Below, piece after piece: positions 36,721 through 48,175 of a stretch of DNA of 64,000 nucleotides. The stretch covers positions 805,915 to 869,914 of the forward strand of contig VFFE01007570.1 of assembly GCA_008921705.1 (NCBI GenBank), written 5' to 3'. The position numbers were made by a program, and so were the translations under genes. The notes beneath the pieces are model-generated. The model ran no database searches. It saw only the letters and a list, made by a program, of their open reading frames with translations, and was not told the DNA's origin. Every line of letters starts with the position of its first letter. The stretch's first letter is position 1. The stretch comes from Burhinus oedicnemus (taxonomy: Eukaryota; Chordata; Aves; Charadriiformes; Burhinidae).

Positions 36721-39700
36721 TCACACTTCTTATGCGTGAACCCGACCACTTAGAAAAATTTCTTTGCTCCAGTCTCCCTCAACAGTTTATTTTCTCCTGG
36801 ACTTGGAAAGCAATAAATGCTTGTTTATGTTGCATATAAGATGTAAGAAGCCTCAACCTCAGGTCTATTCCAAGTTAATGGAGCAAAATAAACAATTAGC
36901 TTGAATAACACTAAACAGTACCTGATATGAGGGAGTGGGTGGGGGAGTGGAGATGCCTCACATGCTGCTTCTGCAGGAAAAAAAATCAGCACCATCTTAA
37001 AAAGCTGTCAGTTCTTCCAATTTAGTTATGCTGAGCCAAGTAAGACAAAGAGCCATCAGAACAGAAGTTCTTCTGCCCTGGAACATTTTTTATAATAATT
37101 ATATATAATGCAATATATTGGTTCTGTAATAATACATTTTGATGCCAGGCCATGTTGAGCCTCTCTCTTCCTTGCTCCTTTAACCTGCTGCTACTTTCTG
37201 ACTCACTCACCACATGCACAATTCCTTTTCTCCCAGGCTGTGGCATTCAACAGAAATAGGGCATATTGACTCCACTTTATATCTCCTGTTTGCTTTGAGA
37301 CTGCTCATGCTATTGCCATTTGCCCTTGCCATAGCTCAGATCTGCAGTTGTAACAAGGTATTCTCTGTGCAAGTGACATCTGCATTTTTTTGTCTGCTTA
37401 CCACTGCAGATATTTTTATTATAAATATACAAATTCCAGTAAAGTTGGGGTTTTTTTTCAACAAGGCACCAGATTGGTTGGTTGGTGCTTCTTTTATTAT
37501 ATAGTACACCATGCTGAGCTATGGAATATGGCCCTATGGGGAAATTAAATTATGTATATAGGATTGGTAAGTTTGCTAAACCTCTTCAGAAAGCTTTGGA
37601 TGTGCTTTCCTTCATTCTCTCTCCCTCTGGATGTTATTATTTTGCTTTTCACAAGGGCTTGTGCAGGTTGCCTTTACATCTCAAATTCTCTCCAGCTGAA
37701 GGTGCTGGAATGTCAGCCACTCACTTGCAGCAGGAGTTTCTATTTCTCACTATTTTGGGGTCAAAGAAAAAAATAACAACTTTTTATAAGAGTGAGCTTG
37801 TAGATAAACAGGAAGTATATTACAGAATAATTTTGCTTTCAGGAAAGAAATAAATAAACAGTAACAGAAGTGACCTTGAGGTCCTATGAGGAACTATAAG
37901 TAAGAAAAATACCTATGAAGGAATTTGACTGGAGTAGGATATGCTATGCTTAACAGCTTGAATGAACACATGTATCAGTCCCTTCAGTGCTGTTTGAAAG
38001 TGCTGTAAGTGATAACAGCAATATTTTATTTTCTTCTTTAATAGAAATGACGTAGCACTTAAGTTTTGTGAACGCTTCTCTTTTAATAGTTGTATGTTAA
38101 ACTCTCAGTAGCCCAGAATTGTAAGCAACAGATATAAATTTCTATGAGACATGCAAGTTTAGGAAACACATGAAAGTGTTAAGAAAACAGAATATAAATT
38201 TCTGAACACTTGCAAATTTAGAAGACAAAACACAAGCTCCATAATGCGTGCAATGAGGTCTCTGTTATAGAAGGTATGCTGATTGTGTGGGTGAGACCAA
38301 CTTAGTTTAACTGGTAGGGCTAGTTGGTGTTGAGTTTTGACCTTCTGACTTTCTACAGTCAGTAAGGCATTAATTGCATTATTTTCTGTTTCATTAAGCA
38401 GAAACAGGTTTTCTTTCTCCTCTTTGTGGAACTTCAAGAAATAGGAAAAGTAAGCTCTTTTATCTCATATTTGGAATCTGTTGAATCTGTCTGGAGTGTT
38501 TTTAGTAGGGCTTATGGCCGAGTCATGTAGCTGTTACTGAATTCAACAGGGTAAATTAGCCAAGATTATCATGCGTGTTTTAGCTTGAAAAATTTTCTGG
38601 GTGCATCAAATCCATCTCATTGCTTGAAATGGAACAGGGAAAAGCATCAGAAATATTCAGACGGGAGAAACCTCTGACTGGCTCTCTAAGAGATTTTTTC
38701 ATATTTAGAGGGCTGAGAAAGAATTTTTCTAGATTTTCAAAAACTTACTAGTTATTTTAAGATAAATAATAGTGTCGTATAAGGAAGTAAAGACTTCTGG
38801 ATATTAGGTGCCCTTTAAAGCAAACCAACACAAAACAGCTCAAAACCCCTACTTTTGAAAATGCAGGCATGTCATTTTGGTGACCTCACATTTATAAGAA
38901 TTTAAAGGAACTTCCAGGCTCCGACGTCCAGAAAATCCCAGACATCGCACTTTCCAGCAAGTCCAACCGGAAGCTACAGTTGCATTGCGATTTGGCTGTA
39001 GCTGTGGAGTGAGTGCCCACAGGTATTCCATAAATACGCTGTCCATCTTCAGCCGGACACAGCAATTCACTCAGTTCTTGGCCAGATTCTTTGAAGCAGA
39101 GGCCCCTGTCATCAGTTCTGGGCAGTTTATATAGAGTTACAGCTCCTCCTTGGACCGTTTCTCACATTTGAAAAATTGCCACAGTGAGTTCTCCAGCCTG
39201 CCAAGTTGGCAGACTCTATCCTCGAAACTGGAGAAGAGCCAGAAATCTCTGCAGCATTGTGAACCTCCAGTCTCAGTCAGTCATCGGCCTCTATCAGCAC
39301 TCTTGCTTATGTTCACGGAGGAACTTCCTGATCATAATTTGGACTCAGCCAAAATCCCTCTGTCTTCATTTGAGGAAAGTGCTGAGCGGGGTCCTATTAA
39401 AATATTTGGATAGACTCATACAGTAGACCTAGTCTCTTGATAGTTTTCCTGGAGAATAAAAGAGACTTACTAATAAAATGTGCTGCGGATTTCTTTCTCA
39501 TATCTTTTCAGCATGAAGGGACATAGTCTAAATAGCAATAAAGGGCTGAGAAATTGCCTGCTGCTATGACTCTCATCTGTTTATTTACAATGAAGTCAAT
39601 CAGTAATTTTGCTAATTTCAGCAGCTAAAAACTTTTCTGGAACTTTCCCATGCCAGCTTTTCCTAATTGTTTGGATACTATGGGGGCATGAAGAGCTATT

Positions 39701-40040
39701 GGAATGCTAAGTGATATACAGCCACGTGCAAAAGCTCATAATAACACTTTTTATTATCCTGAAATGCACAGATAATAAGAAAGGTAAGGTTTGTAGAAAA
39801 TTAAGAAAATGGAGGAATGGTGGAGGTTACTATCAAAAGATAGTAGGTCTAGCTGCAAAGCTCTGAAGTTAGAATGACAAATTTTCCTCCTTCTGATTTA
39901 ACAAAGCGCAGAGAAAGGAATTTTCGATGGGAGCTATTCTCTCCTTTAACTCTGTGCATCTGCTTGATGAGAGGCGGTGAGATCTATGCCAATGGATACT
40001 CTGGGAGCATGTCAGGATACATGTATTCAAAAGTCTGTCT
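36721..40040. other. Non-coding DNA, no gene seen
   Basis: AT-rich DNA. There is a diverged tandem duplication at 38129-38225 and a mildly CpG-richer part at about 38920-39060. Open frames of up to 110 codons (for example 37521-37853) show no recognised domain. Confidence 0.5.
38129..38225 (+). repeat. Diverged tandem duplication, period about 59 bp
   Basis: The pattern cag-atataaatttct ... tgcaagttta at 38129-38161 recurs at 38188-38220 as cag-aatataaatttct ... tgcaaattta. Confidence 0.5.
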
Positions 40041-40092
40041 CCACTCAAGTCAGTGGCCAAAGTTCTATTGATTTCAGTGAAATCGGGACGGC
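40041..40092. repeat. Ancient amniote interspersed-repeat relic
   Basis: caagtcagtggccaaagttc followed by tattgatttcagtgaaatc is a decayed match to the old amniote phrase in which an aagtcaatgg word precedes a cccattgacttcaatggg palindrome. Confidence 0.5.
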
Positions 40093-40202
40093 AGTCTGGA
40101 GTTAGAAGCAGCTGCTGTTGCACATCACTAAGATGACAGCCAGAATGATGCAACCTGCAAGTGATTTAACAAAAACAAACAAAGAAAAAGATGAAGAAGA
40201 TG

Positions 40203-40207
40203 ACTGG
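40203..40207 (+). repeat. Probable target-site duplication, left (actgg)
   Basis: Matches gctgg at 41618-41622 in four of five positions, immediately outside the proposed LTR ends. Confidence 0.5.
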
Positions 40208-40586
40208 TGTTAGGTTATGTGATTAAAGGCTCATCTCCACAAACACAGGGGGTCCCTGAGGCACAAGGGCAAGCAAAAGAGCCCCCAGTACCTCAGTCAG
40301 AGGAATGAGCCTGAGCCCCTGCTCTGACCCATCACGGATGTGATCAGCTCCATGGGCAGGGTGAGATCCACCATGATGAACCAACCAAGAAGTGCTCCGT
40401 GGGGCACCTCATGTACTGAGAGGGCACTGCCACTGAGTATGAGGCTCCTTGGGGGATGCCAGGAGAGACAATTTTGGGATTGTACAGGACTTATGATGGG
40501 ATGTTTAGGGCAGGAACCAAAGGCAGGGAAAGGAAGAGATCAGGGTAGTGGAGAATAGCAAGCATGGCAAAATAAAGGCGAAAGGG

Positions 40587-40596
40587 GATAAAAGGG
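40587..40596 (+). promoter_or_regulatory. TATA-like box of the long LTR
   Basis: ggataaaagg in the U3-like part, about 380 bp from the LTR start and about 90 bp before the polyA hexamer. Confidence 0.5.
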
Positions 40597-40681
40597 GCTG
40601 GTCTCATGTCAACAGGGGCCAGTCAGTACGTGTGTCTGGCAATGCCTTGCACCTGATCAGAGCAGTTTCTCCTGTTTTCTC

Positions 40682-40687
40682 ATTAAA
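40682..40687 (+). terminator. PolyA signal (attaaa) of the long LTR
   Basis: A common AATAAA variant at the expected distance after the TATA-like box. It would define the end of R near 40700. Confidence 0.45.
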
Positions 40688-41617
40688 CTCCACTTCTGGC
40701 TGTTTTCCTGGGTGAGGGCACTCTATTCTGTGTGCATGTGAGTGTATGGGGACCTGAGTGCCAGCAATGGAAGTGGGACCACTGGACATGGGGAGTTGTG
40801 TGCCAGTGTGCCAGCAGCTGGAGAAACAAAGGTGCATGTGTATGGTGAGGGTGCATGTGTCAGTGTGAGATCACTAGCAAACATGAGGCTGGCCTAGCCA
40901 CCTAGTAGGATTAGAGGCTTGGGAACCAAGTACTGGGGCAACCGTGAGTCTGGAACAGAGACTGGGAAGACCAGAGATTCTGCAAGTTGTCAACTGGGTG
41001 GTCCAGAAGTTCCAGAGGTGAAGGGACTTTGGGATCTGGGGCCTGGCTTCTTGTAAGGCCATAGTCTGGACCAGATACCAGAGAGGCTGTTTTGCATGCC
41101 TGTCCATGAGGTAACCAGGGGAGACCAGTGGATCAAGGGGACAGCTACTAGGTAAACTGGATGTCTATAAACCAGTTACTGCAGAGGTCCTTAGGGTGCG
41201 GGTCTGTGTGTATGTACGTGTGTGCATGTAAGTTTGAGTACCAGCAGCTGCCATGGGGCTGTGTCCCCAGGGGCTCACATGCCCAAGTGCCACCAAATGG
41301 GGAGACCAAGGGTCCAGGACCAGCCACTGGGGGATTCACGTAACACGTATGTATATGTAATCTTCCACTAAGAGCCTTTTATCCTGAACAGCCAGAGAGG
41401 GGACTGGGATGAGGCTGTCTGTGCTGTCTGTGTTTGCGTGAGCGCTGTGCCCTGTCTGTGCTGCTCTGTGTGTCCGGCCGTGCGTACCTGTACCCTGAAT
41501 TATGGTGGGGGGTACCTGTCGGGAATACCTGCCCAGCCTCGCCACCCACGGGACCTGGGGGCATGGAGCTGCGGTAGCCTCACCTTGACTGTGCTACGGG
41601 TTCAGCAGCTCCTAACA

Positions 41618-41622
41618 GCTGG
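41618..41622 (+). repeat. Probable target-site duplication, right (gctgg)
   Basis: Partner of 40203-40207 with one mismatch. Confidence 0.5.
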
Positions 41623-44600
41623 CCTCATGTTTTTTGCTTAAGCAGACATTACAGTTTACCTTGGATTTGTAATAAGAGAGAAACAATGAATAGCACCAAA
41701 GTGATTTATGAGAAACATTTTAGAAAGCCCTTTAAAATACCGCTTTGTGTTCCTACAAAATTTTTCATATATTACAACTCTAAAACATAGTCAGAGGGAC
41801 ACTAGTTCTTTCTTAAAGAAGGAGAGGAAGCGCACAGCTCCCTGTTGGAAGTGGCCGGCGGAGCAGAGCCCAGCTACTGCTCATGCTCACCCATTTGTTC
41901 ATCCATGTCCTTTCCTTGTGTCATTCATTCACATGTCTTCTGGCATTCAAATACACCGATGGTGCTGCCAAGTGTTGAAGATGTTTTCCCTGGGCTAAGG
42001 TCTGACGTTAGAGCACAGGCATGCTGGCTACTCAAGACTACAAGAGTGGCACCCAGGTAAATGGTGAAAACTGATATAAATACAGATGAATATCATTGTT
42101 ATCTGGGCTGGTCCCCCCTTAAACTCAAAAAGGAGGTAAAAAGCAACTTAAAACTCTCTTTCATTTTCTTCCCAATCCCTCCTGCCAGAGGTAAAGAACA
42201 CAAGATGGCTCTTATGAACTGTTTTCTGTGTCGTTCCGTCACTGTTTAAACTCTGTCCATAACAAATTCTCCATGCCTTATTAAACCGCTCAGAGCAATA
42301 TGTTCTTAACACAGTTATTACAAAACTCTCTTGACAACATTTCAGCTGCTGGAATACAAGAACATCAGTATACAGAAAGGGTGGAATTTTCTTCACAGAT
42401 TAAACACCTAAATCTGGTGTCTGCCCTTGGGTGACATGAGCTAGGGTATCTGCTTTGTTACAGGCAATGGAGAGCTTTTCTGAAGCTGTGTTACACCCAA
42501 AACATCCATGCAGCTATCGGCACTGTGTGCCATTAGCTGTACATCTAAGTGGTGCTATATATGCATCAGTCTATTTTTAATCCTGTTTACTCTTTACCTG
42601 ACAGCACACATGCCCTAAAAATCAGAGTAAATATATTTGTTTGGTAGCAGCTTCCCCATCACACATTTGTCGTTCAGACCATTTAAACACTCACTTTTTT
42701 TCTATTTCCTACCTCTCATAACCAAAGATATAAGCTGCTGGTTTTTTTCTCGGCACCTAATTGCTTTGAATCCTTTTTCCTATTTTTTAATCCTGTACTA
42801 GTTTTACACTAGTGTTATTAAAATTCTTAGCTAGAGTAAACTGAGAAATTAAGCAGGATGACAGTCAGGCACAAGGTTGTAGTGTTCACTGGCACCTCTC
42901 AGTTGGATGAAGGGGCTGCGTAACTCTGATTTCACATTAGAGTTACGAGCTTTATATAAGCACACTTTTGATTTGCGTGCCATGATCTACAATTTTCTTA
43001 ATCAGGCACAGAACAGATTTTGCATCAAAGAGCCTGCAAATTTTCGTAATGGTTTCTTATTTTGTAGAAAAAAAAATGAAAAATCTTTCCATATCTTTCA
43101 GTCTTGTTCTCTTGCTTGTGTCCTCATGCTCAGGCAGAGAAGTTTTAAAATTTTTCCACTTTCCAATTTCTGCTGCTCAAACCAAGGTTCATAATTCCAT
43201 ACCATACATTTTCTGTCACATTCAGCATATGATTCTATGGCTATGACCTCCAGATTCAAGTAAGTCTGTAGGTTTACTTTCCATGTTTACCATAATTTTG
43301 TACAGATGCCATCTTCACGTCAACTCCAATGACTGAAATAAAAATGGCAAAGTACCAATAAGAAGCCTATTTGTCCTGTTTGCTAGACTTAAAGGCTAAT
43401 AAATAACTTTGATTTACCAGGTTAACCTAGCGTTGTACATTAATCCTTATGGAAAAACATTTAATGGATAATTTCCAAAGCAGGATCATTTCTGTGTTTG
43501 GTTTTCATTTATGCTGTTCTTCCCAGCTGAGATATGCCTGCTTGGGTTGTCAGTTGGCCAAAGCCACACAAGAAGTCTCCAGCACAGTCAAGAACAGAAC
43601 AATAATGCCCGACTCCTTTTCCTGTGCTTTACAAGTATTCTGATATTTGTGACACCTGGCTTTCAGGTTGCTTCCCTACTCTATCCGTGCATTTTACGGA
43701 ATGCTTTTATCATTTCTCAGCTTGCTTGCTGCCTTGTTGTTGTTGTTTTAAAACCTCTTTTCACCAGCTGACTTTGAGTACTTGTCAGGGTCACAATCTA
43801 AGTATGTCACTTTTTATTTTTTTAGCAGAGAGACTCTTTTTTTCTTATTCTGGGGCAGATATTGGTTATGGAATAATTCGGTTCATGACAATATTACCTT
43901 CATCATTTCTCTGACATTTCCATCTGCATTTGGGAGGCATCCAAGTGTTCATGCCAGTTGTGTTCATTGCACAAGGATTTTGGCGTCAAAACCACTGATG
44001 ACACATTATATTTTTTTTGAGAAAAAAAAGACAGTTTGTCAGTAGGTTTCTTTTTTCTTATTTTCAGTTCTAACTGTCAACCCATAATATCATCAAAGTA
44101 GCTAGGTCTGTTGAGGATTGAGTACAGAGAGAAAGAAGTCAAGAAGCTTCAGAGGAAGAAAAAGAAATAACGCAGAGCTGTCCAGTCCAATAGACTGGGC
44201 TGGAAGTGTAGAGAAGAGGAAGCTAATTATATTCCCAAGAAGAAGAAAGGAGGAACGGGTCACAGTCTGGGAGATGGGGCACTTCCCTTCCCTTGCCTTT
44301 GTAATCTGAAGTCTGTGGGGACAGTACAACAGCAGAGTTGGATTCCAAGTAACTGTGTTTATTAAATATTTGTAAATGCCCTTTGCTGAGGTTTCTGACT
44401 CTAGGAACTTCTGTTTTGCTGCCAACAGAGATAGCCGACTACAAGGATTATGCAATATTTAAAGCTGCATTGCCAAATTCCCTTTCACCACTTTCTCTTG
44501 TCCCTCTGAAATGAAGAAGTGTACAAAAATTACAACTGTGTTACCAAACTATGTTTCAGTGCTTCACAATAAGGAAACCTGGAAGTTAATGTATATTTTC

Positions 44601-47600
44601 TGTTTTAATAACATCCCAAAGCCTTTATAAGAGTACCTGGAATAATATCTCCATTTCCTTCTGCAGCTGTTTTGACAGTCTTTCCTGCCCAGTAGCAGCT
44701 AAGTAGCTCAGCAATTCCATTCTCAAGGTGGACATTATCTTCACAGTGTTTTCTGGTGTCCTCAACACTTATTTGCTTTGTCTTGTGTTAGGTCACTGAC
44801 ACAGGAACAATCTACTGTGGGATAAAAAAATGCATCATGCAGAAGCTGAGTCATAGTAAGATTTTATTTGCACGTTCTTATCATGCAGTGACTATCATAG
44901 ACTTTCATGAAAGGTTACCGGATTTTTGCATTATGATGAAGGTAATAAAAATTTATTAACCTTCTGAAACATCTAAGGTGATGTTCTTCTAAAGAAATAT
45001 ACAATATAGCCATCCATATGGGACCTAGGTTCTTTTAATAGTCTGTGATTGATGGACTACCTGATCCAGCACAATTAATCTGATTTTAAGATTGATTTAC
45101 GTATTTGGTCAGCTTAACGTTGCCCTGAAAGTGTTTATTCTTTTATTTTCAAGAGAAGGACACCTGAGGAAATTACTTCTCAGGTGGGCTTTCATATTGT
45201 AGAGGACTGGGTTTAGGTGTCTTAGTGCTGATTTAGTGCTCTCCTGGTTGGGCTGACTCTTTCTCTGTTAAGCAATTTAATGCTCTCTTTCTTAAAATTA
45301 ACAATTTTTTCTTCATAGGACATTTATTTATATGTTCTCAGTACCTCAGTATTATCCGGGATTTACCAAGAATCTCCACATTATATTTTCTTAGAACAGC
45401 TGACTTTTTCAACATTTTCATTTTGAAGTATTTTTCCTAATCCATCTGAGAGTCTGAATCAGTATCCATTTTAAGGCTCATTCCTTTCACTTCTAAAAAC
45501 ATGTAAAAGACAATTCTCAATTGTTTTCTGAACTAAACAGTTTTAAAGGCGTTACAGCATACTCCTTGGGCATTTCTGAAAACGAATGAATCTGAAATTC
45601 TCTTGAATTGTCCTTATAATGTGGATGTTGTTTCACAAAAAAGAAAAAGGTACATCTGCATGTGCCCAATTTCTTGAAGAATCAACAATCATTTGCCTTG
45701 TAGGACAGTAAAAGCAGTCCTTAAATGTCTTCTGCATTCCTCTGCCTACCTGAGCCCATTTGCTTCCTGCAGACTGTTGCAGCATGTTCTTATTGAAGTG
45801 CTTGAACGGCTCTGGGATCTCTTTTGAAAAAGCCACTCATGTTGCATGTTTTGGGGTTGAAATCGGCCTCAGTCAATGTTTATTTCTGGATCACCTCACT
45901 TTGCATACGACATGCTCACCAGTTCTGTGCTTTATCGCTTAGTCTTCCTTCAAAATGACAATGGATTGCTAATTTTCTTAGCATCTTCTTTTACTTTTCT
46001 GTTTCATTTTCATTTCAGAGCCATCAGTAAAAGACAGAACAGAATGACCAGTGGTTTCAGAATGCACAATTTCATAGAAATATCAACAATCACAGCAAAT
46101 GGTTTGTCTGCTGGTGTAACAGGGCTTGGTTTGACAGGGACAAGTTATAGGTTTCAGCTCCCATTACACTGAATACTATTGCCAGCTTTTCTCGTCACTG
46201 TTAGTTATTGCACACTGTGCCAATCTCTTGATATAGGAAATCCAGTCCTCAACTGAGCTAGCAAACAATTCCGTATTCTTCAAAAGACTGAATTTTAATC
46301 CTTTTTTTTCAATCTGTATGGTATGTTAAAGCCCCAAGGCTGCAGCCTGCCATTTTCATTTCACTGTACTTTTGGTTTGAGACCTGTACTAAGCCCGGAC
46401 AACATGAGAAACCCTATTCATGCTGGATTCCAAATAACCACATTTATTAACTATATTCAAGTACAGAGATTTGTATTTAGTTGGGACTTCATCAGACAGG
46501 AGGTTTTCCTGTGTGGCTACCAAGTGACCAAGCACATCGTTAAGTTAATACCTATGTATTGCAAAAAATCTCAAGGCAGGTTATTGACATGCAAATTACT
46601 TTTTGTGGTGTTGTTAGCCACTGATTTCAGGTTATAGGTAAGACCTTATCCTTTGAGATTTGGATTAATTCAAATAAAATGTTCTGATGCAAACCTGTCA
46701 CCTAGCATGTCCAAATGTCATTCACATAAACTCCACCTGACCAGCTCTCTACGCCCTTGGAAACCATAAACATCAACTATATTGATATATTTGGGCCTGC
46801 ACTTTTGCTTACATGTGTGTGTGTGTGCACTTTTATGCGTGTGTGTGTGTATATTGAATTCACCTGCAGCTGTGGAACAAGTGGGACATCTAGTGCAAGG
46901 TAACTCCCAAGGACCCCACTGTAGCTGGGGGGAAAAATATCTTTGGGAGGTATTACTAATGGATTAGGCAAAAAGGGAGAGGCAAGCACATGCCCATATT
47001 AACAAATAAGCATCAAAGAAAAGCAGCATTGTTCTTCAGTTTAGCACAAGAGAAGGACAGCAATTCAATCTACTGTTTGTGTAAGGGGAAGAATAGGGGA
47101 TATATATCCAGGAGTACAGGCAGGAGGTGCAATAGAGAAGAGTGCAATGGAAGCAGAGGACATCTGTGGAATGGGAGGTGGTATCAAAGACAGACAACTT
47201 ACTGAGTGCTTGTGGTGTCATTTCACCATTATTTATTCCTAGGTAACTCACATCTTATTCAGGTATTTGGTTGAGAGTGTTATATGTAAGACAGTATGCT
47301 TTCAAGCTGCCTGTGAATTAGTGCAATAAAGTGCAGAGGAGCATTTCCAAAGGAAACAAAATAAAGCAGAATGCATCTTGTAATCTATACGCTAAAGGCA
47401 AAGAGAGCCACAAAGACAACATTGTGTCAGTGTTACCTGTTTCAGTAGAAAGTGAGGCATTTGGATCTAATAAATATGCTGATGGAAAATGAAACGAGTA
47501 TACAGGAAAAATCTATCTTCTAATGACACAAGTGTGCTAGGGATTTTGAAAACCCATTAGAAAGAGGTATCCTTACATCTGAGAACAATAGCATTTACCA

Positions 47601-47847
47601 CTTTTTACCATTCTCATGAACACTCATTTGATGGCATTTAGTAGTTGCAGAACACATAATTGTGTTTGTCCAATGTAAAAGATGCTCCAAATCTGCGTTG
47701 AACACATCTACCTACATGCATAGAAGCTATGGACACCTGACAGGCATAGGCTGACAAAAAAATTGAAAAACTCTCACAGATAAGAAAAGCTCAAGAGATC
47801 TCTAGCCAATGCTTTCTTCCAAGGAAAAGTTTAACAAACTGACCAAA
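41623..47847. other. Non-coding DNA, no gene seen
   Basis: AT-rich DNA. A purine-rich stretch lies at about 44115-44260, a GTT/T-rich run at about 43733-43750, and small fragments carrying the ttaggtgtc/gacacct words of old amniote repeats at about 42395-42445 and 45160-45235. Open frames up to 117 codons (44102-44455, minus) have no recognised domain. Confidence 0.5.
46814..46854 (+). repeat. Interrupted (GT)n microsatellite
   Basis: Two GT runs separated by cacttttatgc. Confidence 0.9.
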
Positions 47848-48175
47848 TGTCAGGGTACAATGTATTACAAAGTTTATAGNNNNNNNNNNNNNNNNNNNNA
47901 CACGGTAAGAGAGTAAACAAGAATGGAGGAGGAGGTTGCACTGAAGGCGGAACCTGAAGCAGGATGTAGGTGGACAAAGCATCCACTTGGACTTGTACTT
48001 TGAGCCAATCAAGAGTAGCCTTAGGTGCGTGCTTAATGAGGTAAACCAATCAGTAAGTTGTTGGCGCGTTATCTCGAACAGCACAACGTATATTAACTGA
48101 GCTATCTGCGCAGTAAAGCGGCATTAACCTGATCACATTGGTCGTTGTGTTGTGTCCAAGCCTTCTGCGTCAACA
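47848..48175 (+). mobile_element. Endogenous retrovirus LTR, class II-like (ERVK/alpharetrovirus-like), interrupted by assembly gap
   Basis: The part after the gap reads as a compact avian retroviral LTR on the plus strand: two CCAAT motifs (ccaatc at 48005, ccaatca at 48045), a TATA-like word (gtatattaa, 48088-48096), a polyA-signal variant (agtaaa, 48112-48117), then a GT-rich R/U5 (gtcgttgtgttgtgtcc) and an end near tgcgtcaaca. This order and wording recall alpharetrovirus-like LTRs of birds. The left end may be the tgtcaggg at 47848, before the gap, but I found no matching duplication to confirm either boundary. No viral coding sequence is visible; what the gap hides is unknown. Confidence 0.65.
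47880..47899. other. Assembly gap (20 N)
   Basis: Twenty consecutive undetermined bases. The round number suggests a placeholder length, so the true missing length may differ. Confidence 1.

Larger units (their letters stand above)
40208..41617 (+). mobile_element. Probable solo LTR of an endogenous retrovirus, 1410 bp, GC-rich
   Basis: A sharp GC-rich island sits in AT-rich DNA. It starts TGTTAG and ends CTAACA (perfect 6-bp terminal inverted repeat with the canonical TG...CA), flanked by a 5-bp near-duplication (actgg/gctgg). Inside, a TATA-like box (ggataaaagg, 40587-40596) is followed about 90 bp later by a polyA signal (attaaa, 40682-40687), the order expected for U3-R-U5 on the plus strand. 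The segment after the polyA signal is about 930 bp, very long for U5, and contains TG-rich and ccagcagctg-containing subrepeats. No gag, pol or env reading is present. The family is uncertain; such lengths occur among class I bird LTRs. It could also be a non-autonomous LTR element. Confidence 0.65.

Noticed and set aside
37521..37853. 110-codon plus-strand open frame
   Set aside because: No recognisable family; overlapping frames of similar length suggest chance.
44102..44455. 117-codon minus-strand open frame
   Set aside because: Mostly the complement of a purine-rich stretch, which lacks stops on that strand; no domain recognised.
47791..48084. 97-codon minus-strand frame across the gap as a protein
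   Set aside because: It reads through undetermined bases and is antisense to an LTR; no protein similarity.
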